This document shows, in pieces, positions 38,945-50,200 of a DNA stretch of 64,000 nucleotides. The position numbers were made by a program, and so were the translations under genes. The notes beneath the pieces are model-generated. The model was not told where the DNA came from and searched no databases. It saw only the letters and a list, made by a program, of their open reading frames with translations. The stretch is taken from NCBI GenBank assembly GCA_019448385.1, contig JAGTXO010000009.1:868001-932000 (forward strand). The letters are read 5' to 3'. The first letter of the stretch is position 1, and every line of letters begins with the position of its first letter. This stretch comes from Diacronema lutheri. Its lineage: Eukaryota > Haptophyta > Pavlovophyceae > Pavlovales > Pavlovaceae.

Positions 38945-41330
38945 ATGGCCGCCATCGACCTGCGCGCCTTCGACGCGGCGCTCGTCAACTGCGAGATCGT
39001 GAGCACGCGGCCGGTCAAGCCGAGCGAGCAGGCGCGCACGGTCGACAAGCTGAGCTACGGGCCGTCGCGCCGCGCGCTCGCCTTCGTCTCGCCGCCCTGC
39101 GTCGTCGACTGGCCCGAGCTCACGGGCGACGGCAACTTTGGCACCATGTACGGGCCGACGGACGTCGACAAGGCGGCGTACACGGCCGGCGTGACCGACA
39201 AGGAGCTGCCGATTGAAGGCGCGCCGCTCGCGCAGATGGACGCCTACTTTGGCGCCCTGCGCGCCATCGACGATCAGCGCGTCGAGACGGTGCACGCGCG
39301 CCAGAAGGAGCTGCTCAACACGCGCGGCCTCTCGAAGGAGGAGGTGCGCGGCAAGCTCTCGCCCGCCGTCAAGCCCAAGTACGAGGACGACACGCTCGCG
39401 CACACGCGGCTGAACATGTCGACGCGCACGTTCACGTGGGCGGGCTCCGAGCGCGTCGTGCCGCTCGTCGACGCGCGGCGCGAACCGGTCGACGAGATCC
39501 GGCACGAGGACGTCTGCGCCATCGCCACGCAGCTCGACCGCGTCTACACGGGGCTCACGGGCTCGATGTTTGGCACCAAGTGGAACGTGTGCGGGGTCAT
39601 GCTCCTGAAGCGCGCCGAGCAGCGGCCGCAGCCCGGCTCGGACGCCTTCGCCTCGTACGGCGTGCCCGCCTGGGCCGACACGTTCGACTCCACGGGGCTG
39701 TACGTGCCCGACGAGCGCGAGCGCGCGGCGGCGCTCGCGGCGGTGGCCGGTCTGCGCACGGCGCGCGCGCCGGCCGGGCCGGGCGGGCGCGAGCTCGCGC
39801 GCGCGCAGGGCTACCATCGCGCCGAGCGGGCTGCGAGCGCGGCGGCGGCGCGCGCGGCGATGGCCGAGGGCGGCCAGCAGTGCGCGCTCCACGGCGCGGT
39901 CGTCAAATCGGCGCTGCGCGGCGTGGGCAACCGGCTGCATCTTTGCGACGCGCCGGGCGGAACGGGCAAGACGTTCGTCGAGCGCGCCATTATCGCCGCC
40001 GTGCGCGCGGATGGGCACGCGGTCGTCGTGGGCGCGTCCTCGGGCGTCGCCGCCACGCTGCTGCCCGACGGCCGCACCTTCCACTTGACCTTCAAGGTGC
40101 CCGGCGGTGCCGACTCCGACGGGCAAGCCGTTCAATGGCGTGCCGCGCTCCGAGCGCGGGCGCTCCCTGGCCGCCGCGGCGGCTGGTCGTGTGGGACGAG
40201 GCGCCGATGCAGACGCGGTGCCACCTCGACTCGCCTGATCGGTGTTTGCGCGACGTGACGGGCGTCGACGAGCGCTTCGGCGGCGAGACGCTGCTGCTCG
40301 CCGGCGACTTTCGCCAGTGCTTGCCGGTGGTGCGGCGCGGCTCGCGCGCGCAGATCGTGCGCTCCTGCCTCAAGTACTCGGCGCCGTGGCAGCACGATCG
40401 GCAGCACGCCTTGGTCGAGAACGTTCGCGCCTCGAGCGCGGCGCGCGACACGGGCGACGCGCTCGGCGCGGGCGAGTGGGCGGAGCTGCTGCGCAGCCCC
40501 GGCGACGGCGCCGTTCCCGCGGCGGTGCCGGCGGCCGGGGCCATGCCCGGCGCATTCCCGCTCGATCCCGTGCAGCTGCCCGAGGCCGTCGGCGGCGTCC
40601 CCATCCGCGTGGGCTCGGCCTACCCGACGGAGCTCGTGACGACTTTGTCCACGGCGCGACGTGTTGGACCGACGACGGCTCGCTGTGCGACCGCGCGGTG
40701 CTCTGCGCCAAGCAGACGGACGTGGCGCGGATCAACTGGCTGGCGATCGGCCGCTTCCCGGGCGCGGCGGCGAGGTGCGCGTCGGCGGACGAGCTGGCGC
40801 GACGACGGGGCGGGCAAGCAGATTGCGCGGGCGTCGGTCGAATTCCTCGACTCGCTCGAGCACGCGCAGATGCCGCACCGCGTCCTCGACCTGAAGCCCG
40901 GGATGGTGGTGATGCTGCCGCGCAACCTCTCGCCCGGCGAGGGGCTGTGCGGCGGCACGCGGCTGATCGTGCGCGGCGTGCGCGCCGGCGGCCGGCTGCT
41001 CGAGTGCGCACGCCCCGGCGCGGCCGCCGGGCGCGACAGCACCGTGCTCGTCGCGCGTGTCGACCACCACTCGCCCGACGACGGCACGTTCGCGCTTGTG
41101 CGGATGCGCCGCCAGTTCCCCGGTGCGGCCGGCGTAACGAGGCGCAGGGGCAAGCGCTCGGGTGCGCGGGCGTGTGGCTCGCCGAGCCGTGCTTCACGCA
41201 CGGCCAGCTCCACGTGGCCGCTTCGCGCGTCGGGCACACGTCGCGCGTCCGCTTTGCGCTCGGCCCGGACCTCGTGACGCGCAGCGTCGTCTTCAAAGAG
41301 GTGCTCCGCGCGGTCAGCGGTGGCGAGGCG
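38945..41330 (+). pseudogene. Decayed fusion of an SSB-like domain and a PIF1-type helicase
   Basis: From the ATG at 38945 one clean frame runs about 400 codons. Residues 1-225 have an order (DDQRVETVHARQKELL, KLSPAVKPKYEDD, VPLVDARR, GTKWNVCGVMLLKR) resembling the single-strand DNA-binding-like proteins of large algal DNA viruses. Then comes a PIF1 helicase: motif I DAPGGTGKTFVERAI, Ia SSGVAATLLPDG. Motif II LVVWDEAP and motif III GDFRQCLPVV are in the next frame. AVLCAKQTDVARINWLAIG is in the third, GKQIARAS to VMLPRNLSPGEGLCGGTRL is back in the second, and CFTHGQLHVAASRV is in the third. Four frame changes around 40135, 40640, 40790 and 41130 make it a pseudogene, unless the assembly has several indels. 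PIF1 helicases unwind DNA in replication and are carried by Helitrons and giant viruses. Confidence 0.75.
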
Positions 41331-42848
41331 GCGGCGGCGGCGCTCGCCGCGGCCGCCGTCGCCGCCGCGCGCGAATGCGCGGCGGCGGCGCGCGGTGGCG
41401 GCGGGCGCGGACGGCGCGCGCGGCGCCGGCGGCGGGCGGCGCGCTGGCGGCGGGCGCGCCGCCGGCGCGCGGTGCTGGCCAGCACCCGCCGGCGCGACGC
41501 CCGCCGCGCCGCTCGCGCCGACGCGCAGCCGTCGGGTGCTCGCCAGCACCGCGCGCCGCGCGACCGGCCCGCGTACCTGCGCGCCCTTCTAGGGCGCGCA
41601 GGGCGGCGCCAATGCGGCCGGCGCGCAGGGGCCTCACGCTGGCGCGCTGCCCGCCGCCGCGTGGGTCGCCGCTGCGCGCGTGCCGTCGGCGCTGCCGCCG
41701 CCCGGCGTCGCGCTCGCGCCGCAGCCGCAGCCGCCGCCGCCGCCGTCGCCGCCGCCTGCCGCCTGCCGGCAAGCTGGGCAAGTGCGCAGCGGCGGCGACG
41801 GCGGTGCGCGACCCGGCGAGCAGGCGGCGCGCCGCCGAGCCGGGGGCGGGCTCCGTGGGCGACGAGGCTCGCCCGCCACTCGCACTACTCGCGCGCCAAG
41901 TGCGCACAACGCGCCCCCCCCCCCCCCCCCCCACCCCACCCCCCGATGAATTTAATGCTCATACCATGGCGTCGCGCCACGGCAGTACGCCCGTGGCCCC
42001 GGCGGCCAGCCTCGCGCCGCTACGCCGTGTCGTCGCGGCCGGCGCACACAGCGAACTGTGTTTCCGCGGCACATGCCCGGCTGCTCGCGCGCTGCAAGCT
42101 TGCCGAACTGCTCGCGCTGGAATGGCGCGTTGCGGGCGTGCCCGCGCACCGCGCGTGTGCCATGCGCGTTCCGGGAGCGCCGCGCCGCGCGCCAAAGCGG
42201 CGCGCGGCGGACGTGCGGCCTCGGGCCGAAGAGGGGCCGGCGCGACCGGCCGCGAGGCGGGCGCAGACGCTCGGCGTGCCGGTCGATGCGTCGTCCAAAT
42301 CCGCGTCGGGCGGATGCGCGCCTGGGCCGGCGCTGCGTGCAGTCGGCGGGGCCCGGCCACGCGCTCGGGCGTAACGTTCGCGCCTGTTCGGCCGAGGCGC
42401 ACTCGCCGTCCCCTCGCGCCGGTAACGTGCGTGCGGGCCAGCACGCAGGCAGCGTACGATGCCACGGCAGCGGCGAGCGCGTCCCCGCCGGTGTGCCGCT
42501 CGGCGCCCCGTCACGCGCAACGTGCGCGCCGCCCGCTGCATGCGCACGCATACGCGCGCTGGCAGCGTGCGCAAAATTGCCCGGGCAAGATCGTCCCGCG
42601 CTCGCGCCGCCGACGCATCATTCCATGTGTCCGTTTCGGCATCTGCCACCATCCACCAGCCCTCGAAAGCCGGCTTGCGCGTGGGCGCCCGTCCGGTGCG
42701 AGAAGCGGCTCGCGTCCTCGCGCGGGGCGCCTCCGCGCCAGGCGCCCGGCGCGCGCTCGTCTTGCCGCGCCACCACGCTGATCTGCGCCCAACCCTCGCT
42801 CGCCAATTCCCCCGTCGTCCCTGCTGCGCAGCCCGCAACAGCGCGCGC
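41331..42848. other. Low-complexity GC-rich stretch, no recognised gene
   Basis: After the helicase remnant the sequence becomes Ala/Arg/Gly-coding in every frame, with repeated GCCGCC and GCGCGC motifs and a C19 run at 41914-41932. I see no protein-like frame until the USP start at 42849. The long frames on both strands look like composition artefacts. Confidence 0.5.
41914..41932. repeat. C homopolymer tract
   Basis: Nineteen consecutive C, followed by ACCCCACCCCCC. Confidence 0.9.
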
Positions 42849-44244
42849 ATGGCGCGTGCACGGCGCGGCGCCTTGAGCAAGTTTTACGTCGTCGGTCGGC
42901 AGCCTGTGGAAGACGCGTTTGACGGCCCGATGTGGCCGGTGAGAGTGCCCGGCGTGCCGCGTGGTGAGCGCCTGCACGGCTTGCCGGGCTCGGCGCGCGC
43001 CCAGCCAGCCTCCCTCCATCCCGCCGCAAACCGTGCGTGCGCACCCCGCACACCCGGCGCTGCGCGGCGCGGCGCAGGCGCGAAAAACGAGGGCAGCGCG
43101 TGCTACACGACCGTCCTTATGCAATCGCTCTTCGCCCTGAACATGCTCCGTGCGATGCTTCGCTCCGCTTCGCGCCGTGCCAACAGCGTCGAGAGGGCGC
43201 GTTTTCGGGACTTTGGCACGCTGATCGAGGACACCAGGGCGCCGACACGGCTGTGTCTTGTGTCCGTCATCGACGTCATCTCGGGCCGTGGCGCGCGAAG
43301 GACGCCGCAGGATGCCGCTGAGTTCTTCCGGTTGCTGCTCGGCCGAGTGCCCGGGCTCGCTGCGGCCTTTGAAGCCGACACACGCGTCGGGCCAGTGCTC
43401 GAGCAGATCGCCGTGCCTTCAGAGGCCGGCGAGGGCATCGCCGTACTCGTCAGCGTCGGCGGCGATGCGGCGCGCGCGCTTGCACACGCTCTGGGGGGCG
43501 CCGCTGGGCCGCCGCGGGATCGCCACACGAACGCGGGCCACTCGGGCGTGCTCACGCCAGCCAGCATTGCTGTCGAGGCGCCGCGCACGACGCGCGGCAA
43601 TGGCTCGCAGTGCAAGAACAACCGCGCGCTCGTGTGCGCGCCGCGGCTGCTGCTCGGCGGGCGCGACCACCTCCCCGTCGCCGGCGTGGTGCACGTGGGC
43701 GAGGGGCCGATGAGCGGGCACCTTGTCGCCATCGTGCTCCGCAACGAGGCTTGGTTTCCGTGCGACGACTACAACGTGCGGCGGCGCGCACGGTCGCTCG
43801 GTGCCGCGACCGGCGGTCGAGCGCAGCCGCGACCGCCCCGTCCTCCCGCGCGGCACGCGCGCGTGGCCTGAAAGCTCGCGCGCGCGCCTGCCGCACGCAC
43901 GCGCGTTGCCCGCGCAGATCTACAACGTGCCTGAGTCCGACGCGCTGGCGTGGGCAAGTGGTGCGAGCATGCTCGTTCACAGCCGGCTCGACGTGGAGCC
44001 GTTGGACCCGGCGCTGGGCTCAGCGTCACCGCCGTCGGCCGCATCGCCTGCGTGGCCGAGCTCGGAGCCCGACGCGCCGACCTTGCCGGCAGCCTGGCCG
44101 CGGGTGCGGCAGATGGCAGCGGTGCCAACAGATGCGACGATCGGCATCGCGGAGACGGCTGCAGACATCTCTACGGCGGCGATCGGCCCAGCTGCGTGCG
44201 AGGCCCGCCAAGTTGTCTCCGTGACGCGCGCATTGCCAACAGCG
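42849..44244 (+). CDS. USP-like deubiquitinase, 3' end not resolved
   Basis: The ATG at 42849 opens MARARRGALSKFYVVGRQPV. The catalytic cysteine box is KNEGSACYTTVLMQSLFALN. The frame continues with TPQDAAEFFRLLL, then the histidine box VVHVGEGPMSGHLVAIVLRN and WFPCDDYN. These match the ubiquitin-specific protease fold (Cys, His, Asp). After DDYN a 142-bp intron (43776-43917, GTGCGG...GCGCAG) joins to IYNVPESDALAWASGASMLV, the usual end of a USP domain. Exon 2 then runs to a GTGAGT donor at 44245, and the next exon was not found. The domain is compact, about 340 residues including a divergent N-terminus. It could be a cellular enzyme or cargo of the flanking mobile region. The ubiquitin- or SUMO-like substrate is unknown. 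Confidence 0.75.
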
Positions 44245-44272
44245 GTGAGTGCGTCCTCGTCTCCGGCGGCCG

Positions 44273-44277
<5 letters not shown>

Positions 44278-44306
<29 letters not shown>
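44278..44306. repeat. C homopolymer followed by (CA)n
   Basis: 29 consecutive C, then CACACACACACA and a CT-rich segment, just after the GTGAGT donor of the USP-like gene. It could serve as an extreme polypyrimidine tract of a following 3' splice site. Confidence 0.85.
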
Positions 44307-44307
<1 letters not shown>

Positions 44308-44861
44308 CACACACACACAACTCTCCCTACCTTCTTCCTCCTTTCGCACCTCGCACGCGCACGCCGTCCGCTGTCCGCTGTCCGCGGCCCAAATTGCCTT
44401 GCGGAAGCCGAGCAGGCAGAGCCCTGCTTGGATGGCTCCAGCGCGCATCTTGTGGATGGCGACGCTGTGGGCGAGCACGGACGCTCAAATGTGACCAGTG
44501 GCGCGCACGTGCACGTGCGCTAACTGGACGTCGAGCGTGTGCGCCTTGTCCGCACGTGTGCACTCACGTGCGTCTGCGGCGATCTGCCCGGCGTAGTAGT
44601 CCGCGCGCGCGGGAGCCGCGTCGGCAGTAGGAGCAGGATAACGTACTTGCGCCTGACGAGGACGGCGAGAAGTGCGGCTTTTCGCTCGGGGTCTACCATG
44701 CCGCCGAGGTTGGCGCTGGCGCGCGTGAGGCAGTCGGAGCGCGCTGGGCCCGGGTTGAAGGCCTCACCCCGGGGGACGGGAGGATTCAAGGCGCCGAGCC
44801 GCTGCGGGTGCGGCGGGAGGCCCCGGGCGGGTGTGCTAATGCGGCTCGATGGCCGCCTGCC

Positions 44862-44903
44862 GGGGGGGGGGGGGGGGGGGGAGGGGGGGGGGGGGGGGGG
44901 GGG
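44862..44903. repeat. G homopolymer tract
   Basis: About 42 bp of G with a single A at 44882. Confidence 0.9.
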
Positions 44904-45305
44904 CGTTGGGCCGCCCGCGGAAACGGAGGTGAGCGTGTGGGAGCGGCGCGCGTCGGCGCGCGCGGCTGGCGTGCAGCACGGATAAGTCTTGTGTGGACTT
45001 CGCGGGGCGGATCCCGGTGCAGGGATTGCCGACGTAGGCCGCGAGCGCGAGCAGGGCGGGGATGAAGACGGATGATGGGGTTGGGGCCAAGGCCGCCGCA
45101 CCCGCAGCTATCACGGTGGCAGCGACCGCCACGGTCAGTGCGAGGCTCGCGTGGCCGCTGCGCGGGCAGCTCGCCCGCCAGGTCCAGGAGGGCCGGCCTG
45201 CGGCCTCAGTGCCCAGCGTTGGGCATGTCAGCGTCTGCGTCTGCGGGCCCGCCACTGCGATGGCGCATTGAGCCTGGCGCACCAAAACGCAATCGGTCCG
45301 CCGAT

Positions 45306-45306
<1 letters not shown>

Positions 45307-45345
<39 letters not shown>
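45307..45345. repeat. G homopolymer tract
   Basis: 39 consecutive G, the longest pure homopolymer in the window. It is a strong G-quadruplex candidate. Confidence 0.9.
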
Positions 45346-46713
45346 CGAGGCGTGCGCGGGGGCTTGGGGTGGGCTCCGGGTGCCGGCGCTGTGCCAGCGG
45401 CGGGCTTGGTTGACGCCGTCTCGCCGGGGCCCTTGCGCCTTGCGGCGCGAGCGTCGCGGAGGGGCGTCGGCTGCGCTGGCTCCGCGTCGGCGGTGGCGTG
45501 GGGCAGGCTCTTGTGGAGGGCGGAGCGCTCGCGCACGAGTCGGTTGCCAAGGCGGGCTGTCTGCGTGCCGTTGGGCTGCGCTTGGGCAGGTAGGACCTGC
45601 GGCCTCGGGGGCGGGCGGGTTTTCGTGTTGGGCCAGGCGGCAACGCGCACCGGCCGTGTTCGCGGCCGGCAGGCGGACGTCCGCAGCGGGGCGGAGAATG
45701 CGGGTGAAGCGCTTGCACGGGCGCGGTTCGCACCTGGCGGCCAGGCGATCACGAACCGTTGGGTCGCCCGGCTGTTTGGTGGAGCCGAGGGCAGCAAGGA
45801 TAGCGAGCTTGGCCGCCTCATCGGTGACGAGCGGCACTGTTGCCCAGCTCTGTACCTCGAAGCCCTGGATGTGCAGGCGTCGGGGAAGTTCCCGGCAGCG
45901 TCGCCTGCGTCCGTCGAGAGGCGGACCGAAGTCGCGCCCGTGCCCCCGTTGGCGACACCGAGCTCTCGCTCGTTCACACCGGCCCGCCGACGCGGGCGCG
46001 TGGTGCGCGCGCGTTGGGTGCGTGTCTGCCTCGAGCAGCGTGCCCAGTCGCAGTGTGGGCGCGTGTCCGTCTGCCTCAAAACGCCACGTGGAGGGGAAGG
46101 CGCGGGGCGGGCTCGCCGAGGAGGTGCCGCCGCTCGCTGCCACCCGGCGCGGGCTCGGGGCAGCCGTCTTCGGGTGCCGCGCTCTTCGCGCCATGCACGA
46201 ACGTTCCGCCGCGCTCGCAGCGCGCGAGCGCACACACAGAGCGCGCGGCGACCCCGGCGGGGGCAGTGCGTCCCGGTGGCACTCGCGGGCGCGCGCCTGG
46301 CCTGGGCGCAGCTGGGCGCGTTGCCGCCCGCGCAGCGAGCCGCCCGCGCGCCTCGCCGCGCGCGCGCTTCGTCGCACGCGTGCGCCCTGCATGCACGCGC
46401 ACAGCGCGCGGCGGCTCGGCGCAGTGCAAGGCAGAGCGTGCTGCAACGGTTGCGAGGGCGCGCACGCGCGGCGCGGCGCGCCCCTGTGTGGTCGCCTGCG
46501 CGCGGCGCGTGGTCCGGACGCAGCTCGGTGGCGTGATGCCGTTCGTGCAACACAGTGCGCGTGAGAGCCGCACGTGCACACCTGCAGTGCAACGCGGCAT
46601 TGCGCGCGTTGCGTGGGCGGAGCGCGGCTGGATGTGCTTGAGGTCGCGCAGCATGCCGCGCGCCGCGCGCTGTGCGGCGCAGCGAGTCGGCCATGCCCCT
46701 GGTCCTCGTCTCC

Positions 46714-46734
46714 GGGGGGGGGGGGGGGGGGGGG
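46714..46734. repeat. G homopolymer tract
   Basis: 21 consecutive G followed by TGGTGGTGG. Confidence 0.9.
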
Positions 46735-47253
46735 TGGTGGTGGCAACCAGGATCCGCCAGCGCGTGGTGGGCGCCGTCCAACTCCCAGCCAGGATGCGCC
46801 CCGTTCTTCCCCGACACTCTCCGTCCAAACCCGCCGCCCAGCCTGCCGCCGCACCCGCCGCCAACGCCGCCGCGCACCCATCCGCCGAGCTCACCTCGCG
46901 CGCGCTCGCGCTCACGCTGCGCGACGAGGCTGCGCAGGCCGGCGCGCGGCCGTGCAGAGCAGCGCAGGCCGGCGCGCGGCCGCGCGCGCGCGCTCACGTT
47001 GCGGCCGCGCAGCGAGCTTTCGCCGCGTCGCAGCCCCTCCGAGCAGCCACGATGCACGCCCCCGGAGGACGTTGGCCGCGCTCGGAGGCCGCGCTCGGGC
47101 GCGCAAAGAGAGGCGGCGCGGGCAAACGAGTAGGCTCGGCGCGCTGGCGGGTCCTGGTTGTGGGAGAGCGGGGCATTCTCCAGGGCATCATGTAAATTCT
47201 CCCAAGTATCATCCGGGCCGCCATCCGGACACTGACGTGCCCACAGTCTGCAG

Positions 47254-50200
47254 ATGGAGGACTCCGTGAAGGACGCTTTGCCCGGCGGGCGGGGCGGCTC
47301 GGACAGTTTCTCGCTGGCCCTCAGCACCATTCTGTCGCCGGGAGATACCCACCCCCACGTGGTCCCATCCACTTGCCTCATCGCCCTGCTGCGTTACGCG
47401 GATTTCGGCACGAGCAGGGTTAGGGTGGGCGACACGGGGTGCTCGCAGCATGCGCTCAAGGTGGCGCTGCGCAACCTGCGCAAAGCATGCGCGGATGCGG
47501 ACCGGTTTGGGCAGGTGCTCGTGGTCGTGCTACCGCTCTGCCTCCGCGCGTCCAGCGGCCTCGTGCACTGGACGGCGGCGTACCTGCTCCTCGCGCCGCC
47601 CGCGCAGCGCGGCGCGCCGCCCGGCGCCGCGCTCGCCCTGCTCGCCGATTCGCGCACCTTGGGCAACGGCGAATCGGCGTACGCCACGGCGGCCGGCGTG
47701 CTCATCAAGAAGCTTGCGCAGCGCATCGGCAGAACAGCGCCGCCCATCGATGCCTTCAAGGCGCCCCCGCAGAGTGGGGCCGCGTGTTGCTTCGCCGCGG
47801 CAACAGTCGCGGCCGAGGTCGTGGCGAGCGCATCGACGCTCTACGGCCGCCGCGCGAGTGTCCTTGTCGACATCAAGAAGGCTTTGGACGCGCGCCTCGC
47901 GCGCCTCACGACGGCCGCGTACGAGGAGACCCGCGCGCGCACGCTCCGCGCCGCCATCGGCGCTCTGCTCGGCGACCGCGCCAGGCGCTTCGGCCCGTTC
48001 ACCCGCGAGGCCGCGCGGCTCGCCGAGGCCGCGCGGCTCGCCGAGGCGTGCGATGCCAGTGTCGGCGGATCCGCGCCCGACGGGCTGCTGCAGGCCGTCG
48101 AGGCGGCGCTGCGCGCGCCCGACGACCGCATCGCACGCACGGCCGCGCTCGACGCGCTCACGGGCGCTGCAGGCCGCGCGCTGTCGACGGCGGCCAGGCC
48201 GCGCGGCGCGGCGGCGCCAAGGCCGCCGTCGCGAGCGCCACCGCCGCGTGCGCCGCAGCGGCGCGCCGCCTCGGCGTGGGGGCCCCGACCATTCAGCAGC
48301 CTCGGCGGGGGCGAGGGCGACGGGGACGATGGCGACGCCACCACCGCTGACGACGGGGAGGGCGCGGAGGACGGGGACGACGACCCCGCGGGCGCGGCGG
48401 CTGCGGCGGTGGCGACGGGCACGGCGGCGACGAGCGCGGTGGCGGCGGGCGCGGCGCCAACCTCGCCGGCGGCGGCGGACGGCGGTGGCTCGGCGCCGCT
48501 CGAACGCCGCTGCGTCTACACTGCGCCTGATGAGGGCGACGCGGACGCGCGCGTGTACGACGCCAAGGACCCCGAGCAGCTAAAAGCGGGCAGGGCGCGG
48601 CTACGGGCGAACAGCGGGCGCGCGCCCGCCGTGGTCGACACGCTTTTCGCGCACGCGACGGGCACGATCGTCACGCGGCAGCGCACGGAGGGCGTGACCG
48701 GCGCGGGCATGCACCACCTCGCCGCCCCGACGCAGGGCGCGGGGTACGGTACCGTCGTGCGGGCCGAGCTGGGCGAGCCCGGCTTCGCGGGGACGACATG
48801 GCACATGACGTCGGGCGTGGAGAACCAGCCGCGCGCGGTACGAGCGGCCGCGCGCGCGTACGCGCACGACGGCTGGGGCGGCGTGTACAATGCGCACGAG
48901 GACTTTGCCGCCTTCGAGGGCTTGCCGCGGCTCGCCGCGCCCGAATCGCTCGCGGCCATCGCCGGCGGGTCGGCGGACGCGGTGTTCTGCTGGCGGTCCG
49001 GCCGGTCCGTCATCGGCGAGGTGACGACGGTTCACTTCAATGGCGACCGCGCCGCCGCCATCGACCACGCGCGGGCGCTGCGCGTCAGGCCCGATTGGCG
49101 CTCGCAGCCCAGGATCTACGAGGCGGCGTGCGGCGCGGAGGGCACGGTGCTGCTCGTGTGGGTCGTGCCCGACCGTCACAAGAACCCGCGGCTGGACTGG
49201 GCGCCGATTCTCGTCGTGATCCACCTGCCCGCCGACCCCGACTGGCTCGCGCGCGCCACGCCGGCGATCGCGAAGGCGCGGCGCGAGGTCGAGGACGGAC
49301 GCGCGCGCGCGGAGGCGCGCGGCGTGCCGCAGCACCTCGCCTACACGCTGAGCCCACGCTTCCGAGGCACCGCGCCGCGCGGAGCCGCGCGCGTGCCGCC
49401 GCGCCTCGGCGCGAGCGACGCGCGCGAGGCGCGCGCGCTCGCGGCGCTCGAGCCGGCGCTCATGTTCGCGCCGGCCTGGCGGCGCGCGGTGCGCGCGGCG
49501 AGCCGCGCCCCCGGCAGTGGCGCCGCGGCCGTCGAGCGCGCGCTCGCGCGCCTGCACAACGCGCTCGAGCCCGATGACGAGAGCGCGCCCGAGTCGACGC
49601 GCGTCGCGCCGCTCGCCGCCGCGCTCGAGCAGTCGGCGGGCTGGCCGGCGGGCACGGCGCGCATGGCGGCAAGCGTGACCAAGGGCCCCGGCGTCGGAGA
49701 TGGCGCAGGTGGCGACGAAGTGACCAAAGTGGAGGAAACGGCGAAGACGAGCGGCGACGGCTGCACCGGCACGCCTCCTCTGCGCCCGGCCGCGCGCGCG
49801 GCCGGCGCGGCGGACGACGGAGGGGCGGCGGTCGTGGCGGGCGTCGAGGGCGAGCGCGACGCACTCGCCAAGACGGGTGCCGGCGGCTGCGACGACGACG
49901 CTCGCGAGCCGCTGTCGGCCGGCAAGCCCGGCGCACTCGCCGCCGCGGCGACCGTCGGGGGTCTCGGCGAGCTCGTCGGCAGCCTATGCGCGTGGCTGGC
50001 GCGCGGCGCGGCTGGCGGCGCCATCGCGGCCATCTCCCCCGGGACGGCCGCGCGCGGAGCAAACGGCACGCCGCAGCGCGCCGAGCCGCCGGCCGCCGGC
50101 GATCCCGTCGCTCCGCACGCGCGCGTCGCCGCTGCGGCGCCCTTGGCGGGCAGCGCGGCGGCGCCGTCGTCGGCCGCGCGCGACGCGCAGCGCGGCGTCG

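Larger units (their letters stand above)
44245..47253. other. Disordered stretch with homopolymers and possible minus-strand gene fragments
   Basis: No complete gene could be built. Minus-strand pieces look protein-like: around 45690-45860 (GFEVQSWATVPLVTDEAAKL, AILAALGSTKQPGDPTVRDR), around 45010-45170 a hydrophobic stretch (ALTVAVAATVIAAGAAALAP, SVFIPALLALAAYVGNP), and around 44630-44730 (MVDPERKAALLAVLVRRKYV). They could be exons of one membrane protein gene running from 45.9 to 44.5 kb, but splice sites were not established. The rest is GC-rich filler with three G-runs. Confidence 0.3.

Noticed and set aside
38945-41330. Helitron
   Set aside because: A PIF1-type helicase is present but no Rep (HUH) endonuclease motif was found in front of it, and no Helitron ends were recognised.
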